Part shown: positions 5,750-12,114 of the stretch, in pieces
Layout of the letters: every line of letters begins with the position of its first letter
Position numbering within the stretch: position 1 is the stretch's first letter
Source of the DNA: an uncultured Lachnospiraceae bacterium
Lineage (GTDB): Bacteria > Bacillota > Clostridia > Lachnospirales > Lachnospiraceae
Direction of reading: 5' to 3'
Assembly (NCBI GenBank): GCA_905209865.1
Contig: CAJLUP010000050.1
Coordinates: 1 to 12,114 of the forward strand
Length of the DNA: 12,114 bases
Notes under the pieces: generated by a model
Told to the model about the DNA's origin: nothing
Databases searched by the model: none
The model's input: only the letters and a program-made list of their open reading frames with translations
Program-made: the position numbers and the translations under genes

Positions 5750-8636
5750 AATAAAGAGGGGCGTGTCACTGTTATTATGCAGCTTATTGCTTGGATCTAT
5801 TCTTACGGCAGGGAGCGTGACAGATGTTCAGGCAAGTAAACAACAGACAACCACAGTGACGAAACAATCAATAAAGAATACAAAAACAGCGAAGGAAGTT
5901 TCCGACGATCAGACATCAGATAAGGCAGGGCAGAATAAGGAAAACGAAACAGAGGAAACTGCACAAACTGCACAAACTGATACAGTTGAATCATCGGAAA
6001 CTTTTTCTGTATTGCCTGTTTATGCGGGAACAGAAACGGCAATCAGTGCAGACAGAGAGACGGGAATCCGGCAGATTATGGACGTTGGTTTTACAGATCG
6101 TAATTTTGCCTCGGCAGTTTATGATTCTTTGTTTGAAGCCGGATGGCTGGGAACAGGAGATCAAACTGTGAAAGAAGTTTTGGGATCTTTTACGGGAACG
6201 ATAGAAGCAGACGGATACGAGAGAAAATTAACTTACATAGTAACTGCGAATAAAATACTATTCAATCCAAGTACTCACGTTATAGCTGTTTCAGAACAAT
6301 TTGATACATTAGAAAAGGCGACGGTATACTATGATTCATTAGTAGATATTCCCGGCGTGGAACAATATGCTGATAAAAAAATTACCCAAAAAAAGGTTGC
6401 GTCGAATACACAAAAGCCGGAAAGTGAATTGATCAAAAATATCGAAGGAATTGAATGGCTTAGAAAGGCAGAATCAATAGATTTAAAAAATAATGCGATT
6501 TCAGATTTGAATCCATTGTCTATAGAACGGATAAAAGCGATCGCTTCAGAAAATGGAGAAACGGACATTCAAGAGGGGAAAGCCTGGTTTGGAAGTAAGG
6601 CGAAAAATGTCAGTATTGATGTATCTATAAATCCAATCCAAAGGATTCCTGAAGAAGCAGCAGGACGTTTGCTATTTGATACTTTGACTAAAGTTGCGAG
6701 TGAAATGAAGCTCCCTTCGTTTGTTTATATAAAACCGGATGAGAATATTCCTGATATAGAAATAAGCGAGAAGATACAGCTTCCGGAAATGAAACGGGGA
6801 GATAAACTGTTTGAGATATCGAAAAACAAGGACGATACATATATTGCGTTGCAGAAGGACAATGAAGGGGCAGTAATAGATTATAATCATTTGACGAATA
6901 CAGAACTGCCGATTGACGGAATTTCAAGAAGCGGGAAACTTGTAATTGGAGTAGCCGTAGCTGAAAACAGCGAGTTTAAATTTTGGGGAACGGCAGAAAA
7001 TTTTGTGGATGATTTGATCACTCCCAGCAGTACAAGTATTAAATATAAATTTAGTCAAATGCTCAATGTTTATACGAAGGTAAAACCGGGACCTTCGTCA
7101 GCTTTTACGGAGATTGATTTTACAAAGACGGTAGCAGATACGGATAGACCGGTAAAGGGTGCAAAATTTCAGCTATATAAGGCATATGTAAACTCAGAAG
7201 GAAATTCAGAACAAGGGGACTTATATGATTCAAACTATTATACGACGGATGAGAATGGTAAGATCTCCTTTGAAGCAACACTTCCGAGTGGAAGTTATTG
7301 TTTTGTAGAAGCAGAGGCGCCAAAAGGATTTAAATTGGATTCGACTCCGCTTTTTTTCCAAGTTGGCGGAGGAAAAGTGGTGATTACAGGCGGTGAACCG
7401 ACGGTAACTCCTACGGGAGGGCAGGCGACTTCAGCCGGAGCAGACAGTACTTATATAGATCGATATTCTCCTGAGGTGACGATGGAGGTTATACCGGATA
7501 AAGGGCTGGAGCTATATAAGATTATTGTATGTTATTTTGATCGGGAGACACAGACAAATGTGTATCAAGAATTTAAAAACGAGACGGAAAAAAATGAAGC
7601 TGCGACAAATGCTGCTGCGTTTATTAATGCAGGAAAAGGAGGCGCAAATAAGGTCGGAATAATCGATGGTACGGTGACGGTTTATCCGGTATTTACTCAG
7701 GAAAAGGTGACATTGCAAGCAGAAAATGAAAGAGCTACAACGGATTTCTCATTTCAAAAAATAAATGTGGAAACCGGAGATCCTATGACAGGTGTTACAT
7801 TTGAACTTACGTGTGATCATAAGCATGATGAAGAATGTGGTGGGTTGAACTCTCCGGAACTTTGTACACATGCACATAATGATGTAAAGGGTAATACGGA
7901 TAAGAAAGGGTGTACATGGACGAATGAGCAGGAAAGCGCTGAAGATGGAAGCGTAACCTTTTCAGACCTTACATCAGGAACATATATATTAGAGGAGCTG
8001 GAAACATTAGAAGGCTTTATTTTGCCAAAAGGAACGTGGACAGTAACTGTGAATGCAGATCCGGATAAAGGGGAAGAAAGGATTACCGTAAAGAAAACAA
8101 ATAAAGACGATTCGATGACACCGGAATTTAAACTTGAAGGAGACAGCTTTGTAGTTGGGAATGATCCTACAGTTCCGTTTTCCTTTCAAAAGATAGACGA
8201 AAAAACAGGCGATGCGCTTGCAGATGCGGAGTTTACCATTTATCAGGAAAAAGATGAAACTTCGGGTGAATGGGAACAAGTAGGAGAACCGGTTGGTTCA
8301 TCAAAAGAGGGTGTTGTTGATTTTGGCCGGTTAAAGCCGGGAACATATTTCCTTGTGGAGACGAAAGCGCCTAAGGGGTATTTGAAACCGACAGGATATT
8401 GGGAGGTGGTAATTCAAATTACAAAAGAAGGCACAGAGGAAGTTGCTTTTAAAGCGGTAGGAGATGTACCTGCAATTAGCGGAAATTACATAGATGGATT
8501 TAAAATTTCTAATAGAGAGACAAGCCGTCTTCCAAAGTTGGGGGGAAACGGTACGGGAATTTTTGTATTTAGTGGAGTTGTAATCATTTGTTGTTCACTG
8601 GTACTGTATTTTAAATTTAAAAGAAGAGGAGCTTAA
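5742..8636 (+). CDS. LPKLG-anchored pilus tip/accessory adhesin with SpaA-like domains
   Basis: This large secreted surface protein (964 residues) is likely the pilus tip or accessory adhesin joined to the backbone or cell wall by sortase. It has a signal peptide (1 to about 32), a Thr/Gln/Glu-rich low-complexity stretch (about 33-90), a unique N-terminal region with one leucine-rich-repeat-like unit (about 230-262, 'SIDLKNNAISDLNPL'), and further unassigned beta-rich sequence. Three SpaA/CnaB-like domains start near K462, K673 and K817. Domains 2 and 3 show likely isopeptide partners: E in 'LEELETLEGF' with N807 in 'VVGNDP', and E in 'VETKAPKGY' with N924 in 'ISNRE'. The second domain carries a Cys/His-rich insertion (691-724). 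The C-terminus has the sorting signal LPKLG (930-934), a membrane helix and the basic tail KFKRRGA. The start follows GGAGAGGAG. The backbone pilin starts 5 nt after the stop. Confidence 0.88.
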   Translation: MNKIKRGVSLLLCSLLLGSILTAGSVTDVQASKQQTTTVTKQSIKNTKTAKEVSDDQTSDKAGQNKENETEETAQTAQTDTVESSETFSVLPVYAGTETAISADRETGIRQIMDVGFTDRNFASAVYDSLFEAGWLGTGDQTVKEVLGSFTGTIEADGYERKLTYIVTANKILFNPSTHVIAVSEQFDTLEKATVYYDSLVDIPGVEQYADKKITQKKVASNTQKPESELIKNIEGIEWLRKAESIDLKNNAISDLNPLSIERIKAIASENGETDIQEGKAWFGSKAKNVSIDVSINPIQRIPEEAAGRLLFDTLTKVASEMKLPSFVYIKPDENIPDIEISEKIQLPEMKRGDKLFEISKNKDDTYIALQKDNEGAVIDYNHLTNTELPIDGISRSGKLVIGVAVAENSEFKFWGTAENFVDDLITPSSTSIKYKFSQMLNVYTKVKPGPSSAFTEIDFTKTVADTDRPVKGAKFQLYKAYVNSEGNSEQGDLYDSNYYTTDENGKISFEATLPSGSYCFVEAEAPKGFKLDSTPLFFQVGGGKVVITGGEPTVTPTGGQATSAGADSTYIDRYSPEVTMEVIPDKGLELYKIIVCYFDRETQTNVYQEFKNETEKNEAATNAAAFINAGKGGANKVGIIDGTVTVYPVFTQEKVTLQAENERATTDFSFQKINVETGDPMTGVTFELTCDHKHDEECGGLNSPELCTHAHNDVKGNTDKKGCTWTNEQESAEDGSVTFSDLTSGTYILEELETLEGFILPKGTWTVTVNADPDKGEERITVKKTNKDDSMTPEFKLEGDSFVVGNDPTVPFSFQKIDEKTGDALADAEFTIYQEKDETSGEWEQVGEPVGSSKEGVVDFGRLKPGTYFLVETKAPKGYLKPTGYWEVVIQITKEGTEEVAFKAVGDVPAISGNYIDGFKISNRETSRLPKLGGNGTGIFVFSGVVIICCSLVLYFKFKRRGA

Positions 8637-8641
8637 AGACT

Positions 8642-10300
8642 ATGGGAAAGATTTTGAAACGTTTAACAACAATAGCTCTGGCGGCAGTAATGCTGTTTGG
8701 AACAATGACAACTGCGTTTGCAGCAGATGAAAACGAAGGAATTACCGTAAATAATAATAAGAAAGGATCGATTACGATTCATAAGTATAAAATGCCGGAT
8801 ACAGAAAATGCATTTGAATCAAACACAGAGAGCGGCGGTACTGCATTGAGTGAAGATAAGTTGCCAAAAACAGCAGTCCCTTTGCCGAATGTTCAATTTA
8901 AGATTACAAGAGTAGTGCAAAATGAAAACGGAGAGTGGGTATCTGCAGAAGGCGATCTCGCTTATAGTGCGGAGGCTCAAACAGATAAGGATGGAGAAAT
9001 TACTTTTGGCAAGCTTAATTTAGGCAGATATAAAATAGAAGAATTAGGGATTGACGGAGGAGATGGAAGTAATGCTGTCCTTCCAAATGAGGCAGACGAT
9101 GCGATGGCAGGAAAAGCATTTTTTGTTGATGTTCCGATGACAGAGGCTGATGGGAAGACGCTTAACTATGATGTGCATGTATATCCGAAAAATGAAGTAT
9201 TGTCCATTGAAAAAGATGTTACATATGTAGGCAATAAGCATGATTCTTTCAACATGAATGAAGAACAGACATGGATCATTAATACGGCTATTCCGGGTAA
9301 TATTGCATTAAAAAAAGACTCGGGATCAGATGAATATAATGTAGCGCAAATATATGAAGTCGTAGATAAAATTGACTCTCAGCTTACTTATAAGAAATAT
9401 GATGAAAACGGTGAAGTTGTTGTTCAGGCTGTAACTATGACATATGGATCGGTGGACGGAGGTGCATTGACAAAAGACACAGATTATAATGTGCAGATAC
9501 CTTCTGAAAATAATGGTAATACATTGAAAGTAAGTCTTACAGATGCCGGAAAGGTGAAATTGAAAAAATTAATCAACCTTTCAGTTGAACCGGCGGCATT
9601 TCTTCAGATCCAATTTAAGACAGTAATAAATGAAACGGCAAAAACAGGAGAAGCTATCTATAATGGTGCAGATTTGAATTTTACAAATGTGGCGGGCAGT
9701 GAAACTGTTACAGTAAGCGTACCGGAGGATCAACGTCCGGAAGTACATACGGGTCGGATCTCTGTGAAAAAGGTAGGAGAAAAAGTAGATGGAGCTCCTT
9801 TAGAGGGTGTTGAATTTATGATTTTTGATACCTTGGAAAACGCACAGGCAGCAGTAGAAGTTCTTCAAAATAATAATCCGGTAGAAGACATTAAGGGTGC
9901 ATTGGAAGTATATGATCCGAATCAAACGAAGTATACAACTATTGTAAGGACGAATTCTGATGGTGTTGCAGAGTTCAAAGGTCTTGCATATTATACTAAT
10001 AAGGCAAATGAAACAGGTAAAGTGAAAGGCGACAATGAAGGAACCGGAGAGAAGACGTACTACATCGTAGAGATAAAAACAGTAAAAGGTTATCAGCTTC
10101 CAAGTAAATATTTTGAAGTGAAAGTGAACCAGACGTCATCTGTCGCAGCAGACCCCACAGAAACGATCGTAAACGTAAAACCGAGTAAGCTTCCGGCAGC
10201 AGGCGGAAGAGGAACGATCATCTTTACGGCAGTTGGTTTGACTGTAATGGCGGCGGCAGGAATTATTATCCTGATGTCCAGAAAGAAAAAGGATCGTTAA
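8642..10300 (+). CDS. Major (backbone) pilin, SpaA/fimbrial isopeptide-forming family
   Basis: This 552-residue secreted pilin is polymerised by a class C sortase into the pilus shaft. It has a signal peptide ending near 'TAFA' (residues 24-27), and an N-terminal CnaB-like domain (about 43-180) ending in the pilin motif 'VHVYPKN', whose K183 is the expected intermolecular cross-link lysine. A middle 'fimbrial isopeptide D2-type' domain (about 185-370) has a lysine in 'SIEKDV' and an asparagine in 'FTNVAG'. A third CnaB-like domain (371-512) has K376/K377, the catalytic-type E in 'YIVEIKTVKGY' and an asparagine in 'IVNVKP'. The sorting signal LPAAG (517-521), a membrane helix and the tail SRKKKDR follow. 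AGAGGAG at 8625-8631 is its ribosome binding site, inside the end of the adhesin gene. The D2 assignment is from fold knowledge, the motifs are seen directly. Confidence 0.92.
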   Translation: MGKILKRLTTIALAAVMLFGTMTTAFAADENEGITVNNNKKGSITIHKYKMPDTENAFESNTESGGTALSEDKLPKTAVPLPNVQFKITRVVQNENGEWVSAEGDLAYSAEAQTDKDGEITFGKLNLGRYKIEELGIDGGDGSNAVLPNEADDAMAGKAFFVDVPMTEADGKTLNYDVHVYPKNEVLSIEKDVTYVGNKHDSFNMNEEQTWIINTAIPGNIALKKDSGSDEYNVAQIYEVVDKIDSQLTYKKYDENGEVVVQAVTMTYGSVDGGALTKDTDYNVQIPSENNGNTLKVSLTDAGKVKLKKLINLSVEPAAFLQIQFKTVINETAKTGEAIYNGADLNFTNVAGSETVTVSVPEDQRPEVHTGRISVKKVGEKVDGAPLEGVEFMIFDTLENAQAAVEVLQNNNPVEDIKGALEVYDPNQTKYTTIVRTNSDGVAEFKGLAYYTNKANETGKVKGDNEGTGEKTYYIVEIKTVKGYQLPSKYFEVKVNQTSSVAADPTETIVNVKPSKLPAAGGRGTIIFTAVGLTVMAAAGIIILMSRKKKDR

Positions 10301-10335
10301 TCAATAGAAAATAGATTGAAAGATTAAGAAGGAAG

Positions 10336-10368
10336 AGGGAGGGAGTCTCAGCGGACGAACCTCCCTTT
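10336..10368 (+). other. Hairpin between backbone pilin and sortase genes
   Basis: AGGGAGG (10336-10342) pairs with CCTCCCT (10360-10366), closing a 17-nt loop that can form an inner GTC/GAC stem (10345-10347 with 10354-10356). Only two more T follow, so it is at best a weak terminator. It ends right before the poor AGG ribosome binding site of the sortase gene. It may act as an attenuator, or as an RNA end that stabilises pilin mRNA relative to sortase mRNA. Confidence 0.5.
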
Positions 10369-10376
10369 AGGTAATT

Positions 10377-11291
10377 ATGAGCAGAAGTAAGAAACTAATC
10401 GTAAGTGTTCTTTTTCTGATCGGAGCATGTATTCTATTGTATCCCGCAGTCAGTAATAAATTGGCGGAGCGGCATCAGGCAGAGATGATCAGCAATTATG
10501 CGGAAACTGTGGGAGAACTTCCGAAGGCAGATCTGAAGGCGGAATGGGAAAAGGCGGTAAAGTATAATGAATCTGTCACCGGAACGTCTGTAGAAGACCC
10601 GTTCATCTTAGGAAGCGGTTCGGTTCTGCCTGATAATTATAAGGATGTGCTCGATGTAGAAGAAAAAGAGGGGGTTATGGGATATATTGAAATTCCGGCG
10701 ATTGATGTCAAGATCCCAATCTATCATGGAGTCAGCGAGAAGGTGTTAAGGAAGGGCGTCGGACATATGGAAACCACTGCCCTTCCTATAGGGGGAAAAG
10801 GCACGCATTCGGTTCTTGCAGCTCACAGAGGGCTGTCTACGGCAAAGCTGTTTACGGATCTGGATAAAATGAAAGAAGGGGATTTGTTTTATATCCATGT
10901 GCTGGATCATCTTCTGACTTATGAGGTGGATCAGATTTTGGTGATCGAGCCGGAAGATACAGACGCGCTGCGCCCGGAAGCAGATAAGGAATATGTGACC
11001 CTTTTAACATGTACGCCCTACGGAGTGAACAGTCACAGACTGCTTGTTCGGGGTGAAAAAACGTCTGACGAAATTGTGGAAGAAAACGATGTGAAAGAGC
11101 AAGATGCGGTGAAAAAAACGCGGGATATGACAGAAATAATCGCATATGCAGCAGCGGCATTTGCACTGTTTAGTTTATTTGTGGCTGTAGTGACGATATG
11201 TATCAGGAAAATAAGAAAGAAGCGAAGAAGAACAAGGGGAAGAAGGAAAAAAGCAGGGAAGAAAAGCGGTGTGCAAAGGAGAAGAAGATGA
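10377..11291 (+). CDS. Class C (pilus-polymerising) sortase 1
   Basis: This membrane-bound cysteine transpeptidase links pilin subunits by joining the Thr-equivalent position of the sorting signal to the pilin-motif lysine. It has 304 residues: an N-terminal membrane helix (about 6-25), a lid with the class C signature 'EDPF' (D74-P75-F76), the sortase beta-barrel with catalytic H150 ('LAAHRG'), C212 ('LLTCTPYG') and R221 ('SHRLLVRG'), then a second membrane helix (about 243-268) and a very basic tail rich in Arg and Lys. It begins 76 nt after the pilin gene with only a weak AGG site (10369-10371), which suggests lower expression than the pilins. Its TGA overlaps the ATG of the next sortase (11288-11291), so the two are translationally coupled. 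Which pilin each sortase prefers cannot be read from sequence. Confidence 0.93.
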   Translation: MSRSKKLIVSVLFLIGACILLYPAVSNKLAERHQAEMISNYAETVGELPKADLKAEWEKAVKYNESVTGTSVEDPFILGSGSVLPDNYKDVLDVEEKEGVMGYIEIPAIDVKIPIYHGVSEKVLRKGVGHMETTALPIGGKGTHSVLAAHRGLSTAKLFTDLDKMKEGDLFYIHVLDHLLTYEVDQILVIEPEDTDALRPEADKEYVTLLTCTPYGVNSHRLLVRGEKTSDEIVEENDVKEQDAVKKTRDMTEIIAYAAAAFALFSLFVAVVTICIRKIRKKRRRTRGRRKKAGKKSGVQRRRR

Positions 11292-12004
11292 AAAAAGTAA
11301 AAAAACGAAGAAAACTTTTTGTTTTCGGTCTGATCCTCCTTTTGATCGGATGCGGGATCCTTTTGTATCCCCACATTTTGCAGCTGTTTTATGGAATAAA
11401 GACAGGGATCATGTCCCGGCAATTTGAAGAAAACATGGAAAGCGTTCAGCATACAGATCCTGAAAAATATACTCGTCTTTATGAAGCGATGAAGAAGTAT
11501 AATGAAGAGCTTATAGAAAACAATCAGGAAAAACTGATGGATCCATATGCGTATGAAGATCCGGCAATCCGTTTGGAAGAATACGGAATAGAAGATGGAA
11601 TTGCAGGATATATCCGAATTCCGGCTATGGGGATCGAACTGCCCTTATATTTGGGGGCTAATGAAGAAAATATGTCAAAGGGAGCTGCTCAGCTTACAGA
11701 AACATCCATGCCCATCGGCGGGAAGAATACGAATATGGCGGTTGTTGCCCACAGGGGATACAGCTATGCAAAGATGTTTCGGGAAATTGAGAAACTAAAA
11801 ATCGGTGATGAAATATTTATTACGAATTTGTGGGAAACGATGACTTACAAAGTGGAGAAGATCGAGATTATTTCTCCGGATGAGATCAATAAGATCAGAA
11901 TACAGGAAGGGAAAGATATGGTGACACTTGTGACCTGTCATCCATACCCTCACAATTATCAGCGGTACTTAGTTTACTGTGAGCGAGTTCAGGATGTAAA
12001 ATGA
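11288..12004 (+). CDS. Class C-like sortase 2, no C-terminal membrane helix
   Basis: This second sortase has 238 residues: a basic N-terminus, an N-terminal membrane helix (about 9-30, 'LFVFGLILLLIGCGILLYPH'), a lid-like 'MDPYAYEDP' (D85-P86-Y87), catalytic H155 ('VVAHRG'), C217 ('LVTCHPYP') and R226 ('NYQRYLVY'). It ends shortly after the barrel, without the C-terminal membrane helix found in sortase 1 and in most class C enzymes. The start at 11288 has AAAGGAG at 11275-11281 and overlaps the upstream stop. The longer open frame from 11198 lies within the upstream gene and only adds a lysine-rich stretch. The pair may divide labour, one polymerising the shaft and the other adding the adhesin or anchoring the pilus. 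This is inferred from other two-sortase pilus loci. Confidence 0.92.
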   Translation: MKKVKKRRKLFVFGLILLLIGCGILLYPHILQLFYGIKTGIMSRQFEENMESVQHTDPEKYTRLYEAMKKYNEELIENNQEKLMDPYAYEDPAIRLEEYGIEDGIAGYIRIPAMGIELPLYLGANEENMSKGAAQLTETSMPIGGKNTNMAVVAHRGYSYAKMFREIEKLKIGDEIFITNLWETMTYKVEKIEIISPDEINKIRIQEGKDMVTLVTCHPYPHNYQRYLVYCERVQDVK

Positions 12005-12039
12005 TTGCAGAGTTGAAAATCCGGTTAAAAATCTGATTG

Positions 12040-12080
12040 AAAATCCAATGGTGAAATGGTTGACAAAATGGATTTTATTT
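12040..12080 (+). terminator. Weak terminator-like inverted repeat after the pilus operon
   Basis: AAAATCCA (12040-12047) pairs with TGGATTTT (12069-12076), followed by ATTT. The stem is AT-rich with a 21-nt loop, so termination would be inefficient. It overlaps the promoter-like sequence at 12060-12088. Confidence 0.3.
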
Positions 12081-12088
12081 CATAATAT
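12060..12088 (+). promoter_or_regulatory. Strong sigma-A-type promoter for a downstream gene
   Basis: A consensus TTGACA (12060-12065) is followed after exactly 17 bp by TAATAT (12083-12088). No coding start is visible before the window ends, so its target lies to the right. Confidence 0.55.
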
Positions 12089-12114
12089 AGTAGCTAATAA
12101 TATTTACGAATAGA

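Noticed and set aside
12001..12036. ATG overlapping the sortase 2 stop, 11 codons
   Set aside because: The frame ends after MIAELKIRLKI. No own ribosome binding site or conserved feature is visible, so it is probably chance.

Overview
The window looks like chromosome of an AT-rich, low-GC Gram-positive gut anaerobe, most likely a Lachnospiraceae or other Clostridia member. This is an inference from AGGAG-type ribosome binding sites, sigma-A-like promoters, class C sortases with SpaA-type pilins, and a short XRE-like regulator of a kind common there. No RNA genes, CRISPR arrays, transposases or phage genes are visible.

Region 1 (1-2942, + strand) is the 3' part of a tightly packed catabolic operon. 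It holds the C-terminal half of a UlaA/SgaT-type PTS EIIC permease, a phosphotriesterase-family metallohydrolase (probably a sugar-lactone-phosphate hydrolase), a KDPG/KHG-type class I aldolase, and a creatininase-family amidohydrolase. The gene order suggests uptake with phosphorylation of an acidic sugar or lactone, ring opening, and aldol cleavage to pyruvate plus an aldehyde. The substrate and the job of the creatininase-like protein cannot be read from sequence. This set is the best candidate here for an undescribed pathway.

Region 2 (2943-4851) starts with a terminator-like inverted repeat. It is followed by an extended -10 promoter and a 20-bp-periodic array of ArgR-like boxes, then argC, a YpeA-like GNAT acetyltransferase, and a clear intrinsic terminator. 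It is a short arginine-biosynthesis operon without argJ, argB or argD.

Region 3 (4895-12004) is a sortase-dependent pilus locus. A minus-strand regulator made of two tandem, clearly duplicated XRE-like domains is divergent from a + strand operon. The operon encodes a 964-residue tip/accessory adhesin with three SpaA-like domains and an LPKLG anchor, a 552-residue backbone pilin with a YPKN pilin motif and an LPAAG anchor, and two class C sortases. The 349-nt divergent region holds candidate promoters for both directions, TTAAGTGT-type direct repeats, two mutually exclusive RNA hairpins and a possible 15-codon leader ORF. A hairpin also separates the pilin gene from the sortases. The window ends just downstream of a strong promoter-like sequence whose target lies outside.
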